From the NCBI RefSeq assembly GCF_000688335.1, contig NZ_JHZX01000001.1:2542001-2606000 (forward strand): a stretch of DNA of 64,000 nucleotides, given 5' to 3'. Each line of letters opens with the position of its first letter. The stretch's first letter is position 1. The notes under the pieces are model-generated. The model was not told the DNA's origin and did not search any database. It was given only the letters and a program-made list of their open reading frames with translations. This document shows, piece by piece, positions 42,197 to 52,265 of this stretch. The position numbers and the translations under genes were made by a program. Origin of the DNA: Sediminibacter sp. Hel_I_10. Lineage in GTDB: Bacteria > Bacteroidota > Bacteroidia > Flavobacteriales > Flavobacteriaceae.

Positions 42197-45100
42197 ATGC
42201 TGAATAAAAGCATCAAATTTCTAATAGAGAATAAACTCGTCGCAGTTTTAATGCTCACCCTATTTATAGGTTGGGGCGTTGTAAACGCACCTTTTGGTTG
42301 GGACACCGGCTTTTTACCATCTAATCCTGTTGCTGTAGATGCTATTCCAGATATTGGGGAAAATCAACAAATTGTTTTTACCAAGTGGCAAGGTCGCTCA
42401 CCACAAGATATTGAAGACCAAATTACCTATCCACTTACTACTTCGCTTCTGGGTATTCCTGGTGTAAAGACCATTCGTAGTTCCTCTATGTTTGGGTTTT
42501 CCAGTATCTATATCATCTTTGAAGAAGATATTGAATTCTATTGGTCACGTAGTCGGATTTTAGAGAAACTAAATTCACTGCCAGCCAACCTATTACCAGA
42601 TGGCGTAAATCCATCTTTAGGACCCGATGCCACAGGTTTAGGTCAAATATATTGGTACACGTTAGAAGGGCGTGATGAAAAAGGAAATGTAACTGGAGGC
42701 TGGGATTTGCAGGAGCTGCGTAGTATTCAAGATTACTATGTAAAATACGGATTGTCCTCGGCAAGTGGTGTTTCAGAAGTTGCCTCTATTGGCGGTTATG
42801 TTCAGGAATACCAAGTTGATGTTGACCCTGAAAAAATGCGCCAATACAGTATTAGTTTAAGCGATGTTGTAAAAGCAGTAAAGGAAAGCAACCAAGATAT
42901 TGGCGCGCAGACACTGGAAATAAATCAAGCAGAATATTTAGTTCGTGGTTTGGGTTATGTAAAATCTGTGGCTGATATTGAAAATGCAGTAGTTACTTCA
43001 GAAAATTTTACTTCTATACGAATCAAGGATATCGCAAAAGTAAATTTAGGACCACAGACCAGACGCGGTATTCTGGATAAGGAAGGTGCCGAAGTTGTGG
43101 GTGGTGTCGTTGTGGCTCGTTACGGTGCAAACCCAATGGAAGTCATTAATAACGTCAAAGATCAAATAGCTGAACTTTCAACAGGACTACCAAGCAAAGT
43201 TTTAGCTGACGGTCGCACTTCACAGGTAACTATTGTCCCATTTTATGACCGAACAGAACTCATTCAAGAAACACTTCATACGCTTAATGAAGCTCTTACA
43301 CTTGAAATCTTAATTACCATTTTGGTCATCATCGTGATGGTGTTCAACCTGCGCGCATCTATTCTTATTTCAGGATTATTACCTGTTGCCGTATTAATGG
43401 TATTTATTGCGATGAAACTATTCAATGTAGATGCAAATATTGTTGCCTTATCAGGTATTGCTATAGCCATTGGTACAATGGTGGATGTAGGCGTCATACT
43501 TGCCGAAAATATGATTCGGCATTTGGAAGATGAAAAATTACGCTTTAAAGAAAGTGGAATAGAATACACAACAAATGAAATTGTCTATAATGCTACTGCT
43601 GAGGTTTCAGGAGCTATTTTAACAGCTGTACTCACAACTATTATAAGCTTCATACCAGTATTTACATTGATAGGTGCTGAAGGCAAACTATTTAGACCAC
43701 TGGCATTTACTAAAACAATGGCACTTTCTGCGGCCTTGGTTATTGCTCTTTTCTTGATACCACCATTTGCCGCATTCTTGTTTAGGAAAACGAATATTAG
43801 AGAACGTTCTAAATATATTCTCAACGGTTTGCTTATTATTCTTGGCATCACTGCCATTGTTTACGGCTATTGGTTAGGGCTTATCTTAATAGCTTATGGC
43901 GTTGTTGCGCTCTTGAGCGTAAGAGATATTATAACAACTAAAAGAGCTAATTTATTTCACATAATTATTTCCTGCATTGCTATTGTGTTCTTGCTTGCTG
44001 AATATTGGCGACCGCTCGGTTTTGATCGGAGCATCTTAATGAACTTGATTTTTGTAGCGATTATCTGTTTTGGGTTACTGGGTGTGTTTTCAATTTTCCA
44101 AAGGTATTATGACAATATATTACGCTGGGCACTTCAAAACCGACTACTGTTTTTAATCATTCCAACAACGGTGTTTATTTTAGGAGTGGTTATAATGCGA
44201 AATACTGGTAAAGAATTTATGCCATCGCTCAACGAAGGTTCATTTCTTTTAATGCCTACTTCTTTACCACATTCTGGTGTAGAAGAAAATAAGCGTGTAC
44301 TGCAACAACTCGATATGGCGGTTGCCACGATTCCAGAAATAGAAACAGTAGTAGGAAAATCAGGTCGAACAGAATCCGCGCTCGACCCTGCACCACTATC
44401 GATGTATGAAAATATGATTCAGTATAAATCTGAATATATGCGGAATGAATCTGGAGAGCGCCAACGTTATAAAATGAATGATGACGGATTGTTTGTATTG
44501 AAAAATGAAAAATTCATCATCAACCCAAATAACGAAATCAGTGACGATGCAAACTACGAAGCATCTCAGCTTAAAACAAACGCAACTAATGAAGATTTAA
44601 TTCCAGATGATGATGGGGAATACTACCGTAACTGGAGACCAGAAATAGTCAGTCCTGATGATATTTGGAATGAAATAGTTAAGGTCACTAAATTCCCTGG
44701 AGTTACCTCTGCACCGAAACTACAACCTATCGAGACAAGATTGGTAATGCTTCAAACTGGAATGCGAGCACCGATGGGCATCAAAGTGAAAGGGCCTGAT
44801 TTAAAAACCATTGAAGCTTTTGGTTTGCAATTGGAAGGTCTTTTGAAACAAGCCGAAGGTGTAAAAGAACAAGCTGTTTTTGCAGACCGTATTGTAGGTA
44901 AACCCTATTTGTTAATTGATATTAAAAGAGAGCAATTGGCGCGGTACGGAATTTCAATTATGGATGTTCAAGAAGTACTTCAAGTCGCCGTTGGTGGTAT
45001 GCCACTTACCCAAACAGTAGAAGGTCGCGAGCGTTATGGGGTTCGTGTTCGCTACCCAAGAGAGTTGCGTGGCAACCCAGAAGACCTTAAAAAGATTTAT

Positions 45101-45949
45101 GTACCTGTGGAAAAAGGAAGTCCTGTTCCTTTAGGCGAGTTGGTGGATATTCGCTATGAACAAGGACCGCAAGTAATTAAAAGTGAAGACACCTTCCTTG
45201 TGGGGTATGTACTTTTTGATAAGCTAGATGGTTTTGCCGAGGTAGATGTGGTTGAAAATGCGCAGGCTTTGTTTAAAAAGAAAATTGAGGCTGGCGAGTT
45301 GATCGTTCCTAAAGGAATCAGTTACAAATTTACAGGTACCTACGAAAATCAATTACGGGCAGAGAAAACACTTTCTGTTGTAGTGCCGCTCGCACTTGTA
45401 ATCATTTTCTTGATTCTATATTTCCAGTTCAAATCAGTCAGCACATCGCTTATGGTATTTTCAGGAATTACTATAGCCTTTGCTGGTGGTTTCATTATGA
45501 TTTGGTTATACGGCCAAGATTGGTTCTTCAATTTTAATCTTTTCGGGGAAAATATGCGAGACCTGTTCAATATGAAAACCATTAATTTAAGTGTGGCGGT
45601 TTGGGTAGGCTTTATTGCACTTTTCGGCATTGCTACAGATGATGGCGTGGTAATGGCAACCTATCTCACACAGTCCTTCGATAGAGAAAATCCAACGGAC
45701 AAAAAGGGAATTCGACAGGCAACGCTTGAAGCTGCCGGCAAGAGAATACGCCCTTGTTTAATGACAACGGTAACTACCATTCTGGCACTATTACCCATCC
45801 TCACATCCACAGGAAAAGGAAGTGATATAATGATACCTATGGCAATCCCAATTTTTGGTGGAATGATTATCGATATTACCTCTTATTTCTTATTACCAGT
45901 GCTATTTAGCTGGAAGAAAGAATATCAATTAAAACGAGCTACAAAATGA
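42197..45949 (+). CDS. cusA: CusA/CzcA-type heavy-metal RND efflux pump
   Basis: The start at 42197 (MLNKSIKFLIENKLVAVLMLTL) gives 1250 residues; a start at 42128 would add 23 residues not seen in the family. It is the inner-membrane proton-driven pump of a CusABC system. Motifs: ENQQIVFTKWQGRSPQDIEDQITYPL near the N-terminus, GTMVDVGVILAENMIRHLE in TM4, FGIATDDGVVMATYL in TM10. At about 1250 residues it is about 200 longer than enterobacterial CusA; extra membrane helices and a polar insertion (about residues 530-640 and 745-830) account for this. Monovalent Cu/Ag specificity fits the copper genes around it. It overlaps cusC by 4 bp. Confidence 0.93.
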   Translation: MLNKSIKFLIENKLVAVLMLTLFIGWGVVNAPFGWDTGFLPSNPVAVDAIPDIGENQQIVFTKWQGRSPQDIEDQITYPLTTSLLGIPGVKTIRSSSMFGFSSIYIIFEEDIEFYWSRSRILEKLNSLPANLLPDGVNPSLGPDATGLGQIYWYTLEGRDEKGNVTGGWDLQELRSIQDYYVKYGLSSASGVSEVASIGGYVQEYQVDVDPEKMRQYSISLSDVVKAVKESNQDIGAQTLEINQAEYLVRGLGYVKSVADIENAVVTSENFTSIRIKDIAKVNLGPQTRRGILDKEGAEVVGGVVVARYGANPMEVINNVKDQIAELSTGLPSKVLADGRTSQVTIVPFYDRTELIQETLHTLNEALTLEILITILVIIVMVFNLRASILISGLLPVAVLMVFIAMKLFNVDANIVALSGIAIAIGTMVDVGVILAENMIRHLEDEKLRFKESGIEYTTNEIVYNATAEVSGAILTAVLTTIISFIPVFTLIGAEGKLFRPLAFTKTMALSAALVIALFLIPPFAAFLFRKTNIRERSKYILNGLLIILGITAIVYGYWLGLILIAYGVVALLSVRDIITTKRANLFHIIISCIAIVFLLAEYWRPLGFDRSILMNLIFVAIICFGLLGVFSIFQRYYDNILRWALQNRLLFLIIPTTVFILGVVIMRNTGKEFMPSLNEGSFLLMPTSLPHSGVEENKRVLQQLDMAVATIPEIETVVGKSGRTESALDPAPLSMYENMIQYKSEYMRNESGERQRYKMNDDGLFVLKNEKFIINPNNEISDDANYEASQLKTNATNEDLIPDDDGEYYRNWRPEIVSPDDIWNEIVKVTKFPGVTSAPKLQPIETRLVMLQTGMRAPMGIKVKGPDLKTIEAFGLQLEGLLKQAEGVKEQAVFADRIVGKPYLLIDIKREQLARYGISIMDVQEVLQVAVGGMPLTQTVEGRERYGVRVRYPRELRGNPEDLKKIYVPVEKGSPVPLGELVDIRYEQGPQVIKSEDTFLVGYVLFDKLDGFAEVDVVENAQALFKKKIEAGELIVPKGISYKFTGTYENQLRAEKTLSVVVPLALVIIFLILYFQFKSVSTSLMVFSGITIAFAGGFIMIWLYGQDWFFNFNLFGENMRDLFNMKTINLSVAVWVGFIALFGIATDDGVVMATYLTQSFDRENPTDKKGIRQATLEAAGKRIRPCLMTTVTTILALLPILTSTGKGSDIMIPMAIPIFGGMIIDITSYFLLPVLFSWKKEYQLKRATK

Positions 45950-47163
45950 GATATATAATTTTAATAGGACTTGTTTTTTTCGCTTTCGCGGAAGTAAATG
46001 CACAAGATTTAGCTTCCTATATTCAGGAAGCTGAAAAGAACAATCCTGAAATTCAGGCTTTTGAACTGCGCTATAATATAGCTGAAGAAAAGGTAAATGA
46101 AGTTGACTGGTTACCAAATACAGAGATTGGCGTAGGCTACTTTATAAGTGAACCAGAAACCCGAACAGGAGCACAACGTGCACGTTTTTCAGTAAAACAA
46201 ATGCTGCCGTGGTTTGGAACCATATCAGCAAGGGAAAATTATGCTTCATCAATGGCTGAAGCCCAATTTGTGGAAGTGACCATCGCAAAACGAAAGCTTG
46301 CGCTTTCCGTTTCCCAATTCTATTACCAGTTGTATGAAATTAGGGCAAAGCAGGAAGTACTTGATGAAAATATAGCACTCTTGCAGACCTATGAACGACT
46401 TGCACTAACTTCCGTAGAAGTTGGAAAAGCATCTGCTGTTGATGTACTGCGATTGCAGATTCGACAAAACGAACTGCAACAAGAGAAAGATGTTTTGATT
46501 CAGCAAGACAAGGGTATTCAAGCAGCGATAAACGGTTTGCTAAACAGGGAATATGATAAAGATGCGTTAGTGGTTTCTTATTTGGAATTTCCAAAAGAGG
46601 ACAATTTTTATAGCTACGAGGCCTTGTCTGTAAACCCAGAATTGCTCAAATATGATAAGCTTTACGAATCAGTCGCTCAATCGGAACTTTTGAATCAACG
46701 AGAGGCCTTGCCAATGATAGGTTTTGGATTGGATTATGTGCCTGTATCAGAACGTCCTGATATGAATTTTTCCGATAATGGGAAAGACATCGTGATGCCA
46801 ATGGTTTCAATTACCATTCCCATTTTTAATAATCGATATAAGTCAATTTCAAAACAAAATGAATTGCGTAAACAGGAAATACAATCCCAAAAAGATGAAA
46901 GGTTGAACGTGTTAGTGGCTGAATTATCAAAGGCAATTTCTCAACGCAATCAGTCGCGAATTAAATTCAACACACAAGAGAAAAACCTGAAACAAGCTGA
47001 AGATGCGGAAGAAATCCTCATTAAAAATTATGAAACGGGAACTATTGATTTTAATGATGTGCTGGACATTCAGGAATTGCAATTGAAGTTTCAAATGGGA
47101 CAGATTGAAACAACAAAACTTTATTATGTTCAAACCGCTCTCATAAATTATTTAACGAATTAA
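45946..47163 (+). CDS. cusC: TolC-family outer membrane channel (CusC-like)
   Basis: A 405-residue outer-membrane efflux protein with a signal peptide (ILIGLVFFAFAEVNAQ) and two related halves with long alpha-helical barrel segments (QFYYQLYEIRAKQEVLDENIALLQTYERLA, and the LRKQEIQSQKDERLNVLVAELSKAISQRNQ region). It completes the CusA pump toward the outside. The ATG overlaps the cusA stop (ATGA), proving co-translation. No lipobox is seen. Confidence 0.9.
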   Translation: MRYIILIGLVFFAFAEVNAQDLASYIQEAEKNNPEIQAFELRYNIAEEKVNEVDWLPNTEIGVGYFISEPETRTGAQRARFSVKQMLPWFGTISARENYASSMAEAQFVEVTIAKRKLALSVSQFYYQLYEIRAKQEVLDENIALLQTYERLALTSVEVGKASAVDVLRLQIRQNELQQEKDVLIQQDKGIQAAINGLLNREYDKDALVVSYLEFPKEDNFYSYEALSVNPELLKYDKLYESVAQSELLNQREALPMIGFGLDYVPVSERPDMNFSDNGKDIVMPMVSITIPIFNNRYKSISKQNELRKQEIQSQKDERLNVLVAELSKAISQRNQSRIKFNTQEKNLKQAEDAEEILIKNYETGTIDFNDVLDIQELQLKFQMGQIETTKLYYVQTALINYLTN

Positions 47164-47233
47164 TTCCAGGGCATCATTCAATAAATCAAAATTAAAAAGA
47201 ACACAAATTTATAATCTTGACAAAACTCTTAAA

Positions 47234-49606
47234 ATGAAAACAATAAAAATTATTACGCTATTACTTTTTACAACTTCAATTTTTGCCCAAGTAGGCACAA
47301 ACGGAAATGATAGAAAGGAAGATGGGCGACCTGTTAAGGAGTATAACCTTACCATTGAAGAAAACGAAATGACACTTGGAGGTGTTACTGCCAATGCAAT
47401 GACCATCAATGGAGGTATCCCTGGGCCTGTTTTGGAATTTAATGAAGGAGACCTTGCTATAATCAACGTAACCAATAAAATGGATGAAGAAACTTCAGTG
47501 CATTGGCACGGATTGATACTTCCCAATTTTTACGACGGGGTTCCATATTTAACTACCCCACCGATTGAGCCAGGAACAACCTTCCAATACAGGATTCCAA
47601 TCAACCAATCGGGAACATATTGGTACCATTCCCACACAATGCTACAAGAACAAAAAGGTGTTTATGGGTCTATTATCATTCATCCAAAAGAGAAAACCTT
47701 GGAATATGATAAAGATTTAGTCGTGGTATTATCAGATTGGACCAATGAAAAACCAATGAATGTATTACGAAACCTTAAAAGAGGTAACGAGTGGTATCAA
47801 GTTAAAAAAGGCACAGCAGTGCCATTAAGTAGAGTCATTTCAGAAGGTGCCTTTGGTGCTCAACTTAAATTTTGGAGAGACCGTATGGAAGGAGCTGATA
47901 TTGCAGACATTTATTATCCCGCATTTTTGTCCAACGGTAAAAAACTGGCAGAGTATCCAGAATTTACGGCTGGCGAAAAAGTAAGGCTTCGCTTTATCAA
48001 CGCATCGGCTTCTACCTATTATTGGATGGACTTTGGCGGAGGTAACCCAATGTTGGTTTCCAGTGATGGTGTTGATGTGCAACCCGTTTCCAAAAGCAGA
48101 TTTCTCTTTGGCATAGCCGAAACGTATGATGTAATTGTAACTATTCCAGAAGGAACTATTGAAATTACCGCAACCGCTCAAGATGGTTCAGGTCATACCT
48201 CTATACAGTTAGGTAATGGCACTCTTTACCCAGCCAAAAGAATTGATAGACCTGATAAGGTAGCGATGATGAAGCAAATGGCAAAAATGGATATGAAAAT
48301 GGGAGCACCTGCAATGGTGGGAAACAAGAAGAAGAATACACCCGAAGTTTTAATGCAGAAGTACGGAATGAAGATGAATATGAAGGACGGCGAGATGAAA
48401 ATGGGGATGAACGATAAGATGTCGATGAAAGATGGCAAAATGAATGACCAAATGGATATGAAGATGGATGATACAATGGGAATGAAAAAAGACTCGATGT
48501 CAATGAGCCATAATGGAGCATCAAATAAAATGGAAGGTCATATGCACAATATGCCAATGATGCAGAAGGATTCTACTTCTTTTGATTATGAGGAGCGAAA
48601 GACATACTTCAACTATGATTTTTTAGAGGCAAAAGAAAAAACTGAATTTAAAGCAGATTTACCAGTAAATGAAGTGTTGCTTAACCTAACTGGTAATATG
48701 AATCGCTATGTATGGAGTATGAATGGGGTGCCATTATCAGAAACCGATAAGATAAATATAAAAGGAGGCGAGGTAACCAGAATTACATTAAATAACCTGA
48801 CTATGATGCACCATCCAATGCACTTGCACGGTCATTACTTCAGGGTCATCAATGAAAAAGGAGAACGCTCACCATTAAAGCATACAGTGAACGTACCACC
48901 AATGCAGAAAGTTATTATTGAATTTTATAACGAAGAGTATGGCGATTGGTTCTTTCATTGTCACGTATTGTACCATATGATGGGTGGTATGGCAAGAGTG
49001 TTTAGTTACGATACCCCAAGGGATGATAGAATGAAAGATTATCCAGTACAGAAACTTATCGATGAGACAGACCATTATTATTCGTGGGGATTGGCTCGTG
49101 CAGGTTCAAATTTTAATGAACTCTTTTTAACGTCGAGCAATATCCGAAATGAATTTGGTTTGAGAGCAGAGTTCGATTACGACCAAAATCTTGAAGCCGA
49201 AATAAGTTATAATAGGTATCTGAACGATTGGGTACGTGTTTATGCAGGAGTTAATACCGAAACGTCAACACCAGATTCTTACGATACATTTAATACCGTA
49301 GGATTGGTTGGTGTAAAATATTTTACGCCTTATAGATTTAATGTAGATGTGAGTATGGACCATCAGCTACGCCCAAGAATACGTTTGGACAGAGAATTAT
49401 TGATTTTTCCAAGAATTTTTCTGGAAGGCGAATACGAATACAGAGCAGATTTTGGATGGGTCAATGATTTAGAGAATAATAAATCATTTGAAAGCGAAAC
49501 ACAATGGTTGGTAGGGGTTGCATACATTCTTTCGCGCAATTTTTCAATCCAAGCTAACTACAATAACCGATATGGATTGGGTGGTGGACTATTAGCAAGA
49601 TTTTAA
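47234..49606 (+). CDS. multicopper oxidase (CopA/PcoA type) fused to a PcoB-like outer-membrane domain
   Basis: A 790-residue exported protein. The oxidase part has all four copper-site motifs: VHWHGL (about residue 88), WYHSHT (about 130), HHPMHLHGHYF (about 526) and FFHCHVLYHMMGGM (about 574). Between them (about 350-445) is a Met-rich insertion (for example MKMGMNDKMSMKDGKM). After about residue 605 a PcoB/CopB-like beta-barrel domain follows (YYSWGLARAGSNFNEL, EFGLRAEFDYDQNLEAEI, ending GLGGGLLARF). PcoA and PcoB are usually separate proteins. It should oxidise toxic Cu(I) in the periplasm, anchored at the outer membrane. Confidence 0.92.
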   Translation: MKTIKIITLLLFTTSIFAQVGTNGNDRKEDGRPVKEYNLTIEENEMTLGGVTANAMTINGGIPGPVLEFNEGDLAIINVTNKMDEETSVHWHGLILPNFYDGVPYLTTPPIEPGTTFQYRIPINQSGTYWYHSHTMLQEQKGVYGSIIIHPKEKTLEYDKDLVVVLSDWTNEKPMNVLRNLKRGNEWYQVKKGTAVPLSRVISEGAFGAQLKFWRDRMEGADIADIYYPAFLSNGKKLAEYPEFTAGEKVRLRFINASASTYYWMDFGGGNPMLVSSDGVDVQPVSKSRFLFGIAETYDVIVTIPEGTIEITATAQDGSGHTSIQLGNGTLYPAKRIDRPDKVAMMKQMAKMDMKMGAPAMVGNKKKNTPEVLMQKYGMKMNMKDGEMKMGMNDKMSMKDGKMNDQMDMKMDDTMGMKKDSMSMSHNGASNKMEGHMHNMPMMQKDSTSFDYEERKTYFNYDFLEAKEKTEFKADLPVNEVLLNLTGNMNRYVWSMNGVPLSETDKINIKGGEVTRITLNNLTMMHHPMHLHGHYFRVINEKGERSPLKHTVNVPPMQKVIIEFYNEEYGDWFFHCHVLYHMMGGMARVFSYDTPRDDRMKDYPVQKLIDETDHYYSWGLARAGSNFNELFLTSSNIRNEFGLRAEFDYDQNLEAEISYNRYLNDWVRVYAGVNTETSTPDSYDTFNTVGLVGVKYFTPYRFNVDVSMDHQLRPRIRLDRELLIFPRIFLEGEYEYRADFGWVNDLENNKSFESETQWLVGVAYILSRNFSIQANYNNRYGLGGGLLARF

Positions 49607-49625
49607 ACAACTAAAAATTAAAAAG

Positions 49626-50012
49626 ATGAACTATTATTTTAATAAAACAATCAATGGAACCTTCGAAGAGGTCATCGAGAAAGTGACACAAGGATTAAAG
49701 GACGAAGGTTTTGGAATCCTTACAGAAATTGATGTAACAGAAACACTAAAGAAAAAACTGGATATAGACTTTAAAAAGTATTGGATACTCGGAGCTTGTA
49801 ATCCGCCCTATGCACATAAAGCTTTGCAAGCAGAAGATAAAATTGGAACGATGTTGCCCTGCAATGTCATAGTACAGGAAATCGAAGCAGGTATCATTGA
49901 AGTTGCGGCCGTAAACCCAATGGCATCAATGCAAGCTGTAAAAAATAAAAAATTGAATGAGGTAGCCAGCGAAATAACTGCAATGTTGGAAAACGTCATT
50001 GAAAAGTTATAA
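49626..50012 (+). CDS. DUF302 domain protein
   Basis: A 128-residue protein with no signal peptide and one DUF302 fold: GTFEEVIEKVTQGLKDEGFGILTEIDV, then KYWILGACNPPYAHKALQAEDKIGTMLPCNVIVQE. The conserved Cys residues (ACNP and LPCNV) could bind a metal. Such proteins are common in metal-resistance operons. It follows the oxidase by 19 bp. Confidence 0.88.
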   Translation: MNYYFNKTINGTFEEVIEKVTQGLKDEGFGILTEIDVTETLKKKLDIDFKKYWILGACNPPYAHKALQAEDKIGTMLPCNVIVQEIEAGIIEVAAVNPMASMQAVKNKKLNEVASEITAMLENVIEKL

Positions 50013-50069
50013 TACACTATAAAAAGGCAGTAATAATAATTAATAAATACAAACTTAAATTAAAACAAA

Positions 50070-50672
50070 ATGAGCAAATTAAAATCAACATTAGGTATAG
50101 TTGCGATAGCATTTATAACCTTAACAGTAATGTCTTGTAAAGACAACAACAAAGAACAAAATAGCACTGATGGAGACCATTCAGAAATGAACCACGATAA
50201 CAGTGATGGTCATCACGATGGCGAAAAGAAGGAAATGGCAATGAACGGAGATAGTAATGCACAAGCGGTATTAAATGATTATTTCAACTTAAAGAATGCC
50301 TTGGTGGGAGATGATAATGGCAAAGCCAAAGAACTTGGGGCAACCCTCGCAACATCCTTAAGAAATTTTGACGCCGCACAATATACCGATACCCAGCAAT
50401 CGGAATTAAAGGATATTGTTGAGGATGCAGTTGAACACGCAGAACACATTTCAGAAAGTGATATAGCACACCAGCGCGAACATTTTAAAGTTTTAAGTAA
50501 AGATGTTATAGATATGGTTGCTATAACAGGAGCAGAGATGAAGCTTTACGAGCAGTTTTGCCCTATGTATGATGGCGGTACAGCTTGGCTAAGTACTAAA
50601 GAGGAAGTGCGCAATCCATACTATGGTAGTCAAATGTTAAAATGCGGCAAAGTACAACGTGAAATTAACTAA
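50070..50672 (+). CDS. DUF3347 lipoprotein (copper-binding candidate)
   Basis: A 200-residue lipoprotein (signal ending TVMSC, lipobox Cys near 23) with an acidic His-rich linker ([21 protein letters not shown]) and a C-terminal DUF3347 domain ([20 protein letters not shown] ... [36 protein letters not shown]). The conserved FCPM and KCG cysteines are the likely metal site. One of three DUF3347 domains in this cluster (others at 51149 and at the CusB C-terminus). Confidence 0.9.
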   Translation: MSKLKSTLGIVAIAFITLTVMSCKDNNKEQNSTDGDHSEMNHDNSDGHHDGEKKEMAMNGDSNAQAVLNDYFNLKNALVGDDNGKAKELGATLATSLRNFDAAQYTDTQQSELKDIVEDAVEHAEHISESDIAHQREHFKVLSKDVIDMVAITGAEMKLYEQFCPMYDGGTAWLSTKEEVRNPYYGSQMLKCGKVQREIN

Positions 50673-51125
50673 ATGAAAATTGTAAAGATTATAGCAATAG
50701 TACTACTGGTAGCGTTCGTGGGAATTCAATTTATTCCGACTACACGCAATCAAAGTGATACTGTACCGTCAACTGATTTTATGCTGGTCAATAATGTACC
50801 AGAAACTATTCAAAAAAAGTTACAGGTATCCTGCTATGATTGCCACAGCAATAATACTCAATACCCTTGGTATAATAAGATTCAACCTGTTGCTTGGTTT
50901 TTGGAAGACCATATTAAAGAAGGAAAAGCTGAACTTAATTTCAACGAATGGGATTCATTATCCAGCCGAAGAAAAGCAAGTAAGTTAAGGTCTATTATCA
51001 AGCAGATTGAAAATGGCGAAATGCCTTTGGATTCTTACACTTTGATACATAGTGAAGCAACATTTACAGAAGCTGAAGCAGAAGAGTTAATCAATTTTAT
51101 CACACAATTAAAAGATAGTTTATAA
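50673..51125 (+). CDS. haem-binding domain protein (single CxxCH cytochrome)
   Basis: A 150-residue protein with an N-terminal membrane anchor/signal ([17 protein letters not shown]) and one haem c motif, [20 protein letters not shown] near residues 54-73, the pattern of the haem-binding domain found in Bacteroidetes. C-terminal helices ([29 protein letters not shown]) complete it. It begins at the base right after the DUF3347 gene's stop. It may serve in periplasmic electron transfer, possibly to the copper oxidase, which is inference. Confidence 0.88.
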   Translation: MKIVKIIAIVLLVAFVGIQFIPTTRNQSDTVPSTDFMLVNNVPETIQKKLQVSCYDCHSNNTQYPWYNKIQPVAWFLEDHIKEGKAELNFNEWDSLSSRRKASKLRSIIKQIENGEMPLDSYTLIHSEATFTEAEAEELINFITQLKDSL

Positions 51126-51148
51126 ATAATAATTTAAAAGTAATTAAA

Positions 51149-51709
51149 ATGAAAAATTTACAAATGAGTATTGCAGCAATGCTATTGTTAGCAGTTTCTT
51201 TTACCAATGCACAGGAAAAAGAAAAAATGAACCACGATCACGGAGATATGAAAATGGACCATAGCAAAATGATGAATAAAAATAGTGACGCAAAAGCAGA
51301 AGCTATATTAAGTGATTACTTTAATTTGAAAGATGCTTTGGTAGCTGATGACACCAAAAAAGCGGCACAATCAGGCACTAAACTGGTAGTCTCTCTTAGA
51401 GCATTTGATATGGATAGTTATACAAAAGAACAACAAAAAGAGCTTGCTGATATCATAGAAGATGCTGCCGAGCACGCAGAACATATTTCTGAAAGTGCCA
51501 TAGACCACCAACGCGAGCACTTTAAAACGTTAAGTAAGGATATTACTGATATGGTAGCTATTACAGGTACAAAAAGCACGTTATACGAGCAATTTTGCCC
51601 AATGTATGATAAAGGTAGTGCTTGGTTAAGTACAAGTAAAGAAGTGAAAAATCCATATTACGGCAGTAGAATGCTTAAATGCGGAAAAGTTCAAAAGACT
51701 ATTCAATAG
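51149..51709 (+). CDS. DUF3347 exported protein (second copy)
   Basis: A 186-residue paralogue of the 50070 protein with a cleavable signal peptide ([14 protein letters not shown]) in place of the lipobox, a Met/His linker ([18 protein letters not shown]) and the DUF3347 domain ending [35 protein letters not shown]. The two domains are clearly more alike than either is to the CusB-linked one, which suggests local duplication with the haem protein gene in between. Confidence 0.9.
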   Translation: MKNLQMSIAAMLLLAVSFTNAQEKEKMNHDHGDMKMDHSKMMNKNSDAKAEAILSDYFNLKDALVADDTKKAAQSGTKLVVSLRAFDMDSYTKEQQKELADIIEDAAEHAEHISESAIDHQREHFKTLSKDITDMVAITGTKSTLYEQFCPMYDKGSAWLSTSKEVKNPYYGSRMLKCGKVQKTIQ

Positions 51710-51740
51710 ATAATCCTTTGTTTAAAAAATATTTTCAATG

Positions 51741-52075
51741 TTCTGGTTTATTAGTTAACAGAAGGTTGTAAAATGATAAAGATATCTGAATAGTTTTTAA
51801 GTCCTGTCCTGGGAAGGAAAACAATGTTGATGGTTAGTGTTAGTTCCTTCCCTAGTCAGGCACAACGAATTTTGAAAAAGAAAAGTTGATTTGGTTAATA
51901 GCAGCCTGCACAAGGGAGAGGGATTAAACCCTTAAAATAATAACATCTCTCTTCCTATGTCAGGCAATTAAAAATTTATGATGAAGAGAAGTTTAGTGAA
52001 GAGTACTTGATTGTGAGGGGTAAACATTTTGGTTGGTTTATTGGTTAATAAAGGTTGCCTCTCATTTTCAAGTAT
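51741..52075. repeat. non-coding region with three successive inverted repeats
   Basis: The 406 bp between the DUF3347 gene and the next small gene carry no coding frame of note. Three imperfect hairpins follow each other: 51803-51860 (core GGGAAGGA/TCCTTCCC, outer CCTG/CAGG), 51905-51964 (outer CCTG/CAGG, inner AGG and GAGAG pairing) and 52004-52074 (TACTTGA/TCAAGTA and TGAG/CTCA). The first two start 102 bp apart and both end GTCAGGCA. Direct repeats GGTTTATT(A/G)GTTAA occur at 51745-51758 and 52035-52048. It could be a structured RNA, a regulator-binding array or remains of small mobile repeats. Confidence 0.6.
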
Positions 52076-52115
52076 TATTTAAAGGATTTTGCATATAAAA
52101 AAGGATGATATAACA

Positions 52116-52250
52116 ATGAAAGAGTGTTGCAAAGACGGGTGTCAAAATACAACTGAAAAGTCTGTAGTTAGAAAATGGTTCAATTACATAATATATACCA
52201 TACTAATCTTAATAGTTGGTGGTGCTTTGGCGCTTCAATTATTTAGTTAA
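52116..52250 (+). CDS. 44-residue membrane protein with N-terminal Cys motif
   Basis: An ATG at 52116 opens 44 codons ending TAA at 52250. The peptide starts MKECCKDGCQN and then has a single membrane helix (YIIYTILILIVGGALALQLF). Three Cys near the front could bind a metal. It ends 15 bp before the channel gene. The Cys cluster plus helix and the snug fit in the operon make it a credible real gene. No family is recognised. Confidence 0.6.
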   Translation: MKECCKDGCQNTTEKSVVRKWFNYIIYTILILIVGGALALQLFS

Positions 52251-52265
52251 GGAAATAAATTGAAA

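Noticed and set aside
48201-48557. Ser/Phe-rich frame on the minus strand
   Set aside because: Shadow of the Met/Lys-rich insertion in the multicopper oxidase gene, with no signal or context of its own.
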